DNA of 7,508 nt from Acidobacteriota bacterium (lineage in GTDB: Bacteria > Acidobacteriota > Terriglobia > Terriglobales > Acidobacteriaceae), in the NCBI GenBank assembly GCA_021851625.1, contig JAJZCX010000062.1, positions 1 to 7,508 of the forward strand. Reading direction: 5' to 3'. This document shows, in pieces, positions 1 through 5,145 of the stretch. The translations under genes were made by a program, and so were the position numbers. Numbering within the stretch: the first letter of the stretch is position 1; each line of letters begins with the position of its first letter. The notes beneath the pieces were generated by a model that saw only the letters and a list, made by a program, of their open reading frames with translations, made no database searches and was not told where the DNA came from.

Positions 1-161
1 ATCTTTCCGGGGAACCGTGCATACGCGAGTTTGGCCGCGAACGCGCCAAGTTCAAACGCGAGCGCGCGGAGAAGAATCGCAAGCGCACGCCGGCGGAGAT
101 CCACGCGCTAATGATGCAGGAGCGTCGGGACCGGCGCAAGAAGAAAGCGGGCGCGGCATGA
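1..161 (+). CDS. 3' end of a charged protein of unknown function (partial)
   Basis: The window opens inside a reading frame (codons begin at base 3) that stays open to a TGA at 159-161, leaving about 52 C-terminal residues. The visible part is dominated by Arg, Lys and Glu (REFGRERAKFKRERAEKNRK) and ends in a basic KKKAGAA tail, so it is probably helical and may contact nucleic acid. Third codon positions are almost all G or C, as in the clear genes downstream, which supports real coding. Its stop overlaps the next start (ATGA, 158-161), so the two genes are probably translationally coupled. I do not recognise the family, and the start lies outside the window. Confidence 0.6.
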   Translation, partial: LSGEPCIREFGRERAKFKRERAEKNRKRTPAEIHALMMQERRDRRKKKAGAA

Positions 162-292
162 AATTCTTCTTGGCAATCCTGTATGTGACGGTGCTGGCGC
201 TGATCGCGTTGGCGCTGGTCTGGAGCGGGCACTGGATTGTTGGGGCCTGTTTCGGGGTGCTGATCGGGATGGGCGTAAGGGTGCGCGCATGA
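158..292 (+). CDS. Small two-segment membrane protein, unknown function
   Basis: This is a 44-residue protein beginning MKFFLAILYVTVLALIALAL. A hydrophobic stretch at about residues 2-22 is followed by a short SGH turn and a second Gly-rich hydrophobic stretch at about 26-41, ending in a basic RVRA tail. That fits a double-spanning small inner-membrane protein. The ATG at 158 overlaps the upstream TGA, and the stop overlaps the next ATG at 289 (ATGA). The frame extends upstream to base 17, but that stretch reads as an out-of-frame shadow of the preceding gene, so the start at 158 is chosen. Small membrane proteins like this are common in phage early regions. A holin is conceivable, but the gene is far from the endolysin, so I do not call it one. 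Confidence 0.6.
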   Translation: MKFFLAILYVTVLALIALALVWSGHWIVGACFGVLIGMGVRVRA

Positions 293-600
293 GAAGCGAA
301 ACGACCATTCCTGATGCGCTGCATCTGTGCCCTGGCTGCGAGGATGTTGCGGCCGGCGAATTGTACTGCGAACGATGTCTCCATCTACGCCAGTACTACG
401 ACAATTTGTTGACGCGGACGGGCTATCGCAAGCCGGGCGATGTGGAGGTGCCCACCGAGTTGGCGGAGGTTTGCGAGGAAGCCGGAATCCGCGTGCGGCG
501 ACGCGCGACGATGCGCGGCATTCTGCTGGGGTTGTTTTGGGAGACGTGGGCGCTGCTGATGTTTCTCGCGGTGCGCTACATCTGGATGAACGGGAAGTAG
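289..600 (+). CDS. Zinc-ribbon protein with a C-terminal membrane helix
   Basis: This 103-residue protein has four cysteines in two CxxC pairs, C14-x2-C17 and C27-x2-C30, a classic short zinc ribbon. A polar middle section (about 31-74) follows, rich in Glu and Arg. The last 29 residues contain a hydrophobic helix (about 77-98, GILLGLFWETWALLMFLAV) ending in a short NGK tail. The layout suggests a tail-anchored membrane protein with a cytoplasmic metal-binding head. The start is fixed by the ATGA overlap with the preceding small membrane gene, which suggests the two could act together. I do not recognise a named family. The zinc-binding and membrane assignments are read from the sequence; any role is unknown. 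Confidence 0.65.
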   Translation: MRSETTIPDALHLCPGCEDVAAGELYCERCLHLRQYYDNLLTRTGYRKPGDVEVPTELAEVCEEAGIRVRRRATMRGILLGLFWETWALLMFLAVRYIWMNGK

Positions 601-611
601 GGGGAGAAGGC

Positions 612-1214
612 ATGAAGTTTTTTGACGGGTGCCGTCCGGAGTTTTACTTTCATGGCGGACGCCTGATGAAGGACGCGAAGAGCGGCAAGCAATTCTGGAA
701 GCTGAACCTCGTGCTGACGCTGAAGGCCGGAGAAGTGGCTTGCGGTTGCGACGATGTGATCCGCAACAACTATGTTGCGATTGAGACGCGAGAGAACCGG
801 GTGGAAGAGATCAGGCTGGCCGACGTGGTGCTAGATCAGGTGATTGAGTTTTACTCGCTGGAAGATCACAAGGCCGCTGTGCTGCGCTGCGGGCCGTGCG
901 ATCTGACGGAGCTGCGGATCACGCGCGCGGACGATCTGACGGAGCTTTGGCTGAAGGCTGAGATCGAGAATTCGGACGAGGTTCATAAGTTCGTGCGCGA
1001 GTATGTGTTTCAGCGTCTCTGGGTGGAATTTGCGCCGCGTCAGATGCGCCTGGGCGACGGTGTGCGAGCGGCAATGGATGGGTTGACAGCGCCTTTGCGT
1101 TCGGGTGGGATCGACTCGATTTCGTTGCAAGTTGCAGGGCACGAGGCCGTCGTGCTGACAAAAGAAGACGCGGAACGCATCCACAACAAATTGAAGCGGA
1201 TACGTCCGAATTAA
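612..1214 (+). CDS. Hypothetical 200-residue protein
   Basis: The gene starts at ATG 612 behind a strong purine-rich ribosome binding site (GGGGGAGAAGG, 600-610), which decides the start although the frame is open further upstream. The protein looks soluble and mixed alpha/beta. An N-terminal part (about 1-60) has alternating hydrophobic and charged residues (FWKLNLVLTLKAGEVAC). The middle carries two near-adjacent DLTEL segments, and a helical C-terminus holds KEDAERIHNKLKRI. The DLTEL pair is encoded by a perfect 15-base direct repeat (899-913 and 932-946), a small internal duplication. There are no membrane segments. I do not recognise a family. It closes the first gene cluster, and 120 non-coding bases follow. 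Confidence 0.7.
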   Translation: MKFFDGCRPEFYFHGGRLMKDAKSGKQFWKLNLVLTLKAGEVACGCDDVIRNNYVAIETRENRVEEIRLADVVLDQVIEFYSLEDHKAAVLRCGPCDLTELRITRADDLTELWLKAEIENSDEVHKFVREYVFQRLWVEFAPRQMRLGDGVRAAMDGLTAPLRSGGIDSISLQVAGHEAVVLTKEDAERIHNKLKRIRPN

Positions 1215-1234
1215 GCTTTCTGTGCGTGCGGTTG

Positions 1235-1307
1235 GCGCGCGAAAAGACGCGCAGCGGTCACTCGAAAAAGTGAATGGCGATAGGTGCCGACGTTTGGCCG
1301 CTGCGCG
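1235..1307 (+). promoter_or_regulatory. Structured leader upstream of the DUF5131 gene, with alternative hairpins
   Basis: The 120 bases between 1214 and 1335 contain a perfect 10-base inverted repeat, CGCGCAGCGG (1248-1257) and CCGCTGCGCG (1298-1307). Immediately inside the left arm is a 5-bp hairpin, TCACT (1258-1262) with AGTGA (1269-1273), loop CGAAAA. A short GGC/GCC pairing sits in the remaining loop. The left arm can pair instead with an upstream GCGCG (1235-1239, loop CGCGAAAAGA side), so the two folds exclude each other. The 3' arm ends about 10 bases before the likely ribosome binding site (GGAAGG, 1318-1323). This resembles a switching 5' leader or cis-regulatory RNA, but no ligand or known riboswitch class is recognised. 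Confidence 0.3.
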
Positions 1308-1334
1308 AACATATTGTGGAAGGCCGGAAAATCG

Positions 1335-2363
1335 ATGAGCAAAGAGACGGGCATTGAATGGACGGACACGACATGGAACCCGATTCGGGGGTGTTCGCGG
1401 GTGAGCGACGGTTGCCGCAATTGCTACGCCGAGCGCATGGCCCATCGCTTCTCTGGCCCGGGGCAGCCGTATGAGGGGCTGACCCAGCTCGTGAACGGCC
1501 ATCCCGTGTGGACCGGAAAGGTTGAGTTGGTCGAGAAGCATCTGCTCGATCCGCTGCGCTGGGAGCCGATCCGGACGCAGACCGAGGCGGAGGAAATGGC
1601 CGGTATCTACGGGACGCGCCCGCGACGCATCTTCGTGAATAGCATGAGCGACCTGTTTCATCCCAACGTGCCGGCTGCGTGGATTGATCGCATCTTCGCG
1701 GTGATGGCGCTCTGCCCCTATCACATCTTTCAGATCCTCACCAAGCGTCCGGAAAGGATGCTGGCGTATTTGAGGGACGCGGAGAATCGCGTTCTCGCCA
1801 TCCAGGAACAGATCACCGAGCTTATGCTCGGCGAAATCGGGGACGCAGCGTACAAGCGAGTAATGTCGAGGATGCGCCAGGGATGGGGCGGCTTACCGCT
1901 GAGGCACTTGCACCTGGGCGTGAGCGTGGAGGATCAGGCGACAGCGAATGAGCGCCTTCCCCTATTGTTGCAGACACCAGCCGCACTCCGGTTCATCAGC
2001 GCGGAGCCGTTGCTGGGGGCGATTGATCTGCGCCTGGATGCGGGAGTAGTTTCCCGCGTGGACGCGCTGAATCGCTACAACGGCCTCGACTGGGTGATCT
2101 GCGGCGGGGAAAGCGGGCCTGGAGCGCGACCGATGCATCCGGACTGGGCGCGCGGATTGCGCGATCAATGCGTCACCGCCGGTGTCCCGTTCTTCTTTAA
2201 GCAATGGGGTGAATGGCTTGGGCATGGGCAAGACGGCCCTCTGCGGGAGGACGGCCGGCAGCCCATCAATTGCTCGAATGAGCCAATTCGTGTCGGCAAG
2301 AAAGCTGCTGGCTCGCTGCTCGACGGGCGCGAATGGAAGGAGTTTCCGCGATGCAAAAAGTGA
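1335..2363 (+). CDS. DUF5131 family protein (phage Gp37/Gp68, three-Cys motif)
   Basis: This 342-residue protein opens with ETGIEWTDTTWNP, a hallmark of DUF5131 (the phage Gp37/Gp68 family). A three-cysteine cluster follows: C20-x6-C27-x2-C30, then YAER. Other family blocks are FVNSMSDLFHP, ILTKRPERM, LGVSVEDQ, ISAEPLLG, CGGESGPGARP (from C256) and VPFFFKQWGEW (about 284-294). Length and block order match a complete member. The cysteine cluster and barrel-like repeats resemble a non-canonical radical-SAM/Fe-S fold, but the spacing is not the classical CxxxCxxC and no reaction is established. The start is the ATG preceding SKETG, with GGAAGG upstream; an in-frame ATG at 1284 lies in the structured leader and lacks a clear site. 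The family is often paired with a TcmP partner, and none is visible here. Confidence 0.92.
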   Translation: MSKETGIEWTDTTWNPIRGCSRVSDGCRNCYAERMAHRFSGPGQPYEGLTQLVNGHPVWTGKVELVEKHLLDPLRWEPIRTQTEAEEMAGIYGTRPRRIFVNSMSDLFHPNVPAAWIDRIFAVMALCPYHIFQILTKRPERMLAYLRDAENRVLAIQEQITELMLGEIGDAAYKRVMSRMRQGWGGLPLRHLHLGVSVEDQATANERLPLLLQTPAALRFISAEPLLGAIDLRLDAGVVSRVDALNRYNGLDWVICGGESGPGARPMHPDWARGLRDQCVTAGVPFFFKQWGEWLGHGQDGPLREDGRQPINCSNEPIRVGKKAAGSLLDGREWKEFPRCKK

Positions 2364-2602
2364 CCACGCGACTAGGGGAGTCGTCGGCGGCGGCGTGCCG
2401 GCGCAAGAAGTGGAAGGTCGGTGACCGCCTGGTTGGGGATGAAGGTTACGGGCCGGACGTCATCGAGCTGACCGCAATCGGCGAGCGCCTCGTGATCGCC
2501 AAGTCCATCTCGCGGAGGGGGTGCCCGGTGGAAGACTGGGATCGCGGCGAGCACTCCTGGACGCTTTCCTATCGGGATTGGAAGAAGGTGCGGCGTGGGT
2601 GA
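2351..2602 (+). CDS. Small basic hypothetical protein, probably beta-rich
   Basis: This 83-residue protein overlaps the end of the DUF5131 gene by 13 bases. The start is ATG 2351, 8 bases after a good ribosome binding site (AAGGAG, 2337-2342); an in-frame ATG at 2333 sits on that site and is less likely. The N-terminus is basic (CRRKKWKVGDRLV). Alternating strands (VIELTAIGERLVIAKSI) lead to a Trp-rich end (EDWDRGEHSWTLSYRDWKKV), suggesting a small beta-barrel or SH3-like fold. Tight coupling to the DUF5131 gene makes co-expression likely, but I cannot assign a function or a named family. Confidence 0.65.
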   Translation: MQKVTTRLGESSAAACRRKKWKVGDRLVGDEGYGPDVIELTAIGERLVIAKSISRRGCPVEDWDRGEHSWTLSYRDWKKVRRG

Positions 2603-2837
2603 GAAAAAGAAGACGTGGGACTTGACCGCGACATCGTCCATGTCCGCGGCGGCGGAATGGCTGCGCAAGCGCGGCGACGCCATCGTTGTGTTGGTGATTC
2701 GGGCGCAGGATGTGGCCTTTTCGGTCGACCCGCTGTGCTCGCCGCGGGATGCTGCGGAGTTGGTGAAGCAAGAGTTGCCGCAACTGCGCGATCAATTATT
2801 GCTGGAGCGCCTGAAGCGGGCGAAAGGGAAATCTTGA
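2595..2837 (+). CDS. Hypothetical 80-residue protein
   Basis: The gene starts with GTG at 2595, overlapping the previous stop by 8 bases, with AGAAGG (2583-2588) as ribosome binding site. The protein begins MGEKKKTWDL. It has a mixed centre (GDAIVVLVIRAQDVAFSVDP) that could form two beta strands, then a charged helix (RDAAELVKQELPQLRDQLLLE) and a basic KRAKGKS tail. The single hydrophobic run is short and flanked by charges, so a membrane span is unlikely. Its stop overlaps the next start (TTGA). The layout resembles phage proteins of unknown function in nucleotide or replication operons. No family is recognised. Confidence 0.6.
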   Translation: MGEKKKTWDLTATSSMSAAAEWLRKRGDAIVVLVIRAQDVAFSVDPLCSPRDAAELVKQELPQLRDQLLLERLKRAKGKS

Positions 2838-3160
2838 TCTATCTGGCGACGCCGTACACGCATGACGATGCGGCCGTCGAGCGGCAACGCTACCAGCGGG
2901 CGTGCGAGCTGGCCGCGCACTTGACGGTGGGCGGCCACGTTGTGTTCTCGCCCATTGTGCATGGCCATGCGATGCGGGTGGCAACGTGGCTGCAGCTCGA
3001 CCGGGCGCACTGGATGGAGATTGACTTCGAGTTTTTGCGGCGCAGCGATGCGCTTGTCATTGCCAAGATGCCGGGGTGGGAGACATCCCTCGGCGTGCAG
3101 GACGAGATTGCCTATGCATCTACGCATGGCATCCCAATTTACTTTTGGACGATTGACTGA
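2834..3160 (+). CDS. DUF1937 family protein (nucleoside 2-deoxyribosyltransferase-like fold)
   Basis: Read from a TTG start at 2834 (TTGA overlap with the previous stop; AAGGGA about 4 bases upstream), this gives 108 residues opening IYLATPYTHDD, the DUF1937 signature. It continues with ERQRY, GGHVVFSPIVHGH, a DALVIAKMPGWETSLGVQDEI block and a C-terminal IPIYFW strand. The family is related to nucleoside 2-deoxyribosyltransferases, a Rossmann-like fold in which the GVQDEI glutamate (E91 here) sits at the position of the active-site region. Length is normal for the family. The frame is open upstream to 2615, but that part is a shadow of the previous gene. The actual substrate of phage DUF1937 proteins is not established; a role in nucleotide or DNA-precursor metabolism is an inference from the fold. 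Confidence 0.85.
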   Translation: MIYLATPYTHDDAAVERQRYQRACELAAHLTVGGHVVFSPIVHGHAMRVATWLQLDRAHWMEIDFEFLRRSDALVIAKMPGWETSLGVQDEIAYASTHGIPIYFWTID

Positions 3161-3181
3161 ACCTTTATCCGACAAACTTTT
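3153..3181 (+). promoter_or_regulatory. Weak promoter candidate before the initiator gene
   Basis: A TTGACT (3153-3158) matches the -35 consensus in 5 of 6 bases and lies at the end of the DUF1937 gene. A 17-base spacer leads to ACTTTT (3176-3181), a poor -10 box. The 38 bases between genes here are AT-richer than the surroundings, and this is one of few junctions without a stop/start overlap, so a separate transcript for the initiator gene is plausible but not shown. Confidence 0.2.
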
Positions 3182-3198
3182 TGCTGGAGTGCTGCTTT

Positions 3199-4353
3199 GT
3201 GAACCAACCTGCGGTAAAACTACGCGACAAACGAAAACCTGGTCATTGCTGGCAAGACAATGAGCTGTACGACTGCTTCCAGCCTGTGATTGGCGCGCTG
3301 GCTGTGGGTGTGTACGTGCGCCTGACGCGCGAGTGTGTGGGCACAACCGTCAAAGGGGTGAGCCTGCGCGACCTGGCGGCGATGTGCGGGTTGAGCAAGA
3401 GCGCGGTGCAGCGTGCCTTTGCCGTGATGGAGACGGTGGGCATTGTGGTGGCGACGCGGAGCAGCGCGCATCGGTCGCCCGAGTACGAGTTGGCGGACCT
3501 GAAAGAACTCGCTGTGGGATATGATGCGGAATTTGACCCGCTGCGCTACTCGTATATTTTGAAGCCGGACATGCTGGCGAAGTTGCGGGCGAAAGTTGCG
3601 GAGCTGGAACGCCGTCTGCAGGGTCCCCGTGTCCCTCAGAGGGACACCGAGGCACGTGTGGGGACGGTTGCCGGTGTCCCTCAAAACGCAGTTGGTGTCC
3701 CTCAGGACGCAATCGGTGTCCCTCAAACGGGGAAAAATTGCGAGGGCAACAGATTATACAAGAATACAAGAATACAAAAAGACACTACCCCCCTACCCCC
3801 CTCAAAAAACGAGGGGGGGTTGGAAAAAGAAATGGAGGCTGCGGATGCCGGTGACCGGTACGACGAAAGTGCTGACGGGAGCGATGGGGACCGAGACCGA
3901 CTCGGAAGTGAACCTGGCGCTGACGCGCAAAGAGGCCGAGGACCTGTTGCGGTTGCTGCAGCGGGAGCGACGCGGCGCTTGCCCGGCGAGCAGCGGGGAA
4001 GTGGTCTGGACGCACCTGTTTCGGCGGTTGGAAGCGGCGTTGGTGAGCTAGCCGCGGCCGAGCGGGTGATGCAGGCATGTGGCTGGGTCAACCGGCGTTT
4101 GCGGCCGATGATTGCCGAGGCGATTGTGCTGGCGATGGCGCGTGGCGATCCGGCCGCGCAGACCGAGCGGCGCATGGTCGCGATGTGGCAGGACCTGCAG
4201 CGGGCCAATTGCGACGGGCTTTTGCGCTACGGGATCTCGCCAAGGAAATTTATTGCGGAGGCGCATTGGCGAACGGACGCGATGTGGCCCTACGACCGGG
4301 AAGGCTTGAGAAACGCGCAGCAGGCTGCGCTGGGCAGCAGGAGGACAGGATGA
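3199..4353 (+). CDS. Winged-helix replication-initiator-like protein, lambda O-type layout
   Basis: This ORF encodes 384 residues from GTG 3199 (GGAG at 3186-3189; an in-frame TTG at 3181 is the alternative). Residues 21-45 (DNELYDCFQPVIGALAVGVY) and 53-83 (GVSLRDLAAMCGLSKSAVQRAF) form a winged helix-turn-helix of the kind that opens phage and plasmid initiators. A short coiled coil (about 126-141) follows, then a repeated GVPQ heptad linker (144-179) encoded by DNA iterons. Residues 184-215 are encoded by an AT-rich tract and a G/C hairpin. Residues about 216-285 are Asp/Gly/Arg/Ala-rich, with low third-position GC, and overlap a better gene in frame 2. From about 286 a convincing domain returns (MQACGWVNRRLRPMIAEAI to SPRKFIAEAHW). 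The C-terminal part might instead be a separate gene from ATG 4069. Initiator function is inferred from fold and origin-like DNA. Confidence 0.68.
   Translation: MNQPAVKLRDKRKPGHCWQDNELYDCFQPVIGALAVGVYVRLTRECVGTTVKGVSLRDLAAMCGLSKSAVQRAFAVMETVGIVVATRSSAHRSPEYELADLKELAVGYDAEFDPLRYSYILKPDMLAKLRAKVAELERRLQGPRVPQRDTEARVGTVAGVPQNAVGVPQDAIGVPQTGKNCEGNRLYKNTRIQKDTTPLPPSKNEGGLEKEMEAADAGDRYDESADGSDGDRDRLGSEPGADAQRGRGPVAVAAAGATRRLPGEQRGSGLDAPVSAVGSGVGELAAAERVMQACGWVNRRLRPMIAEAIVLAMARGDPAAQTERRMVAMWQDLQRANCDGLLRYGISPRKFIAEAHWRTDAMWPYDREGLRNAQQAALGSRRTG
3628..3731 (+). repeat. Iteron-like repeats (GGTGTCCCTCA) inside the initiator gene
   Basis: The 11-mer GGTGTCCCTCA occurs at 3673-3683, 3694-3704 and 3715-3725 with an exact 21-base period. 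The bases between copies are also similar (ACGCA followed by GTT or ATC). A one-mismatch copy lies at 3628-3638, and an inverted copy GAGGGACACCG at 3639-3649. The first direct and the inverted copy together make the perfect palindrome GTGTCCCTCAGAGGGACAC (3629-3647). All direct copies are in the same reading frame, giving RVPQ/GVPQ heptads, so the repeat could be protein-driven. However, the inverted copy does not encode GVPQ and still keeps the DNA core, which favours selection on DNA. Likely binding sites for the winged helix encoded just upstream. Confidence 0.7.
3629..3647. repeat. Perfect 19-base palindrome, possible operator
   Basis: GTGTCCCTC and GAGGGACAC are exact reverse complements separated by one A (3638). 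The half-sites equal the core of the iteron repeats. A dimeric DNA-binding protein could use this site, for example for autoregulation of the gene it lies in or as the tightest site of an origin. Confidence 0.6.
3732..3785 (+). other. AT-rich tract, candidate DNA unwinding element
   Basis: Directly after the last iteron the composition drops sharply: the 34 bases from 3751 to 3784 contain only 8 G or C (about 24%), in a region that is otherwise about 60% GC. The tract includes ATACAAGA repeated at 3756 and 3764, with a third partial copy (ATACAAAA) at 3772, a strict 8-base period, and is purine-rich on one strand. AT-rich tandem repeats beside iterons are the usual place where origin DNA opens. 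The same bases also encode part of the initiator (NRLYKNTRIQKD). Confidence 0.5.
3796..3818 (+). repeat. G/C hairpin with A-rich loop
   Basis: CCCCCCTC (3796-3803) pairs perfectly with GAGGGGGG (3811-3818) across the loop AAAAAAC. A second CCCCCC run (3788-3793) could replace the left arm. It directly follows the AT-rich tract and lies 26 bases before the nested gene start at 3845. No T-run follows on either strand, so it is not a standard intrinsic terminator. It could be the palindromic end of the origin or an mRNA structure affecting translation or frame maintenance. The homopolymer runs are also a sequencing-error risk. Confidence 0.6.
3845..4051 (+). CDS. Nested small hypothetical protein, overlapping the initiator ORF in another frame
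   Basis: This 68-residue frame lies wholly inside the longer initiator ORF, shifted by one base. Three observations support it. A GGAGG (3834-3838) sits 6 bases before the ATG. Third codon positions are nearly all G or C, while the overlapping frame has poor third-position GC here. The protein also looks natural, with a soluble N-terminus (MPVTGTTKVLTGAMGTET) followed by an amphipathic helix (ALTRKEAEDLLRLLQRERRG) and a second helix (VVWTHLFRRLEAALVS). The longer frame instead reads as Asp/Gly/Arg/Ala-rich low-complexity sequence. Either this is the real gene and the long ORF stays open by chance, or both frames are used. I do not recognise a family. Confidence 0.6.
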   Translation: MPVTGTTKVLTGAMGTETDSEVNLALTRKEAEDLLRLLQRERRGACPASSGEVVWTHLFRRLEAALVS

Positions 4354-4754
4354 AACCACGGAAGCCGATTGCGGTGCTGGGCGCGACGGAGAACGAGGCG
4401 TCGCTGCTGGCGTTGGTGCTGGACGTGCGGGGGTACTGCGTGGTGATTTGCAGCGGCGAGGATGCGGCCATGCGGATCGAGACGCCAGCGGCGTTTTTGT
4501 TGGTTGGCTATAGCTCCGGGGAGCGCCTGCGGGTGGAATCGCGGCTGTGGCTGCAGCATCGGAAATGGGCGCACGCGGCTGTGTCGCACAGGCCGGAAAA
4601 GACCGACGATGCGGCAGCATGGATGGCAGACGTGATGGACGCTCTAACGGCTGCGCTGCGCAAGCCGCGAGCGGACGCCGAATATCGCACGGCGAAGGAA
4701 TCGGCAGCGGGCGCGGCGCGGCGCACGACGCGGAATCGGAGGTATGTGGCATGA
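4350..4754 (+). CDS. Degenerate response-regulator receiver-like protein
   Basis: This 134-residue protein starts at ATG 4350 (ATGA overlap; GGAGG at 4340-4344, spacing 5). The first 60 residues follow a receiver-domain pattern: strand IAVLG (7-11), helix ENEASLLALVLDVRG (14-28), strand YCVVICSGEDAA (29-40) and strand AFLLVGYSSGERL (48-60). The acidic pair after strand 1 is missing (GATENE) and the phospho-acceptor Asp is replaced by Gly53, so it should not be phosphorylated in the usual way. After about residue 105 the protein is basic and probably disordered (RKPRADAEYRTAK). It may be a protein-interaction module that mimics host regulators. The receiver assignment is by pattern only; another Rossmann-like small fold is possible. 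Confidence 0.65.
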   Translation: MKPRKPIAVLGATENEASLLALVLDVRGYCVVICSGEDAAMRIETPAAFLLVGYSSGERLRVESRLWLQHRKWAHAAVSHRPEKTDDAAAWMADVMDALTAALRKPRADAEYRTAKESAAGAARRTTRNRRYVA

Positions 4755-4957
4755 ACGACGACTTTCCAGAGATGCCGACGCGGCGTTGTCCGGATTGCAA
4801 GCGCGAGAAAAAGCTGATGTTTTTCTCGTCGCCTGGCGCGACCTACTGCCGGGAATGCGCCCGCGCGCGCAACCGTGCGCACCTGATGCGCAACCCGGTG
4901 CCAGCGGATGCGGCGTTTAATATCGATGCGCCGATCCGGAGGGAGCAAACCCGATGA
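4751..4957 (+). CDS. Small zinc-ribbon protein
   Basis: This 68-residue protein has two CxxC pairs, C13-x2-C16 and C33-x2-C36, with a KREKKLMFFSSPGATYC linker, followed by a basic Arg-rich helix (RECARARNRAHLMR). The pattern CPDCKREK...YCRECARARNR resembles the zinc-binding N-termini of HNH/endonuclease VII-like proteins, but no catalytic His-Asn-His is present. It is therefore at most the zinc-binding part, perhaps a nucleic-acid-binding accessory. The start is fixed by the ATGA overlap and GGAGG at 4738-4742. It is one of three separate small zinc-ribbon genes in this window. Confidence 0.7.
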   Translation: MNDDFPEMPTRRCPDCKREKKLMFFSSPGATYCRECARARNRAHLMRNPVPADAAFNIDAPIRREQTR

Positions 4958-5145
4958 AGATCACGAAAAAACGCGGCAAGCGCGGTGCGGAACGCAAGGT
5001 GCTGAACACGCGAATCTCACTGCACGCGTATTTACGGCTGTGCGAAATTGCCGGGGAGGGCAGCCTGGCGCAGGCGCTGAACGATCTAATTCTGCGTACG
5101 CAAGAAAAATCTTCGGAGTTAACGCTACCAACTTCGCACGATTGA
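4954..5145 (+). CDS. Ribbon-helix-helix-like small DNA-binding protein
   Basis: This 63-residue protein has a basic N-terminus (MKITKKRGKRGAERK). A short strand, VLNTRISL, is followed by two helices, HAYLRLCEIAGEG and SLAQALNDLILR, which is the size and order of a ribbon-helix-helix (CopG/Arc-type) domain. The tail TQEKSSELTLPTSHD is polar. Such proteins bind DNA as dimers and often repress their own or neighbouring promoters. The non-coding stretch immediately downstream is a natural target, although that is inference. The start is an ATGA overlap with the preceding gene, with GGAGGGAG at 4938-4945. Confidence in the fold is moderate because RHH proteins are short and weakly conserved. Confidence 0.62.
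   Translation: MKITKKRGKRGAERKVLNTRISLHAYLRLCEIAGEGSLAQALNDLILRTQEKSSELTLPTSHD

Noticed and set aside
327..611. Upstream extension of the 200-residue gene in its own frame
   Set aside because: The stretch overlaps the zinc-ribbon gene out of frame, is Gly/Arg-rich, and ATG 612 has an excellent ribosome binding site.
831..1724. Long open frame on the - strand (297 codons) across the 200-residue gene and the DUF5131 start
   Set aside because: It mirrors two well-supported + strand genes. GC-rich coding DNA commonly leaves the antisense frame open, and the product is Arg/His/Pro-rich with no recognisable domain.
3628..3731. CRISPR-like spaced repeats
   Set aside because: The period is 21 bases with an 11-base core, there are no unique spacers of normal length, and the copies are in frame within a gene; iterons fit better.
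3796..3818. Intrinsic terminator
   Set aside because: The hairpin is strong but has no T-run on either strand, and coding continues through it.
4751..4957. HNH or endonuclease VII nuclease
   Set aside because: Only the zinc-binding cysteine pairs are present; the catalytic His-Asn-His section is absent in 68 residues.
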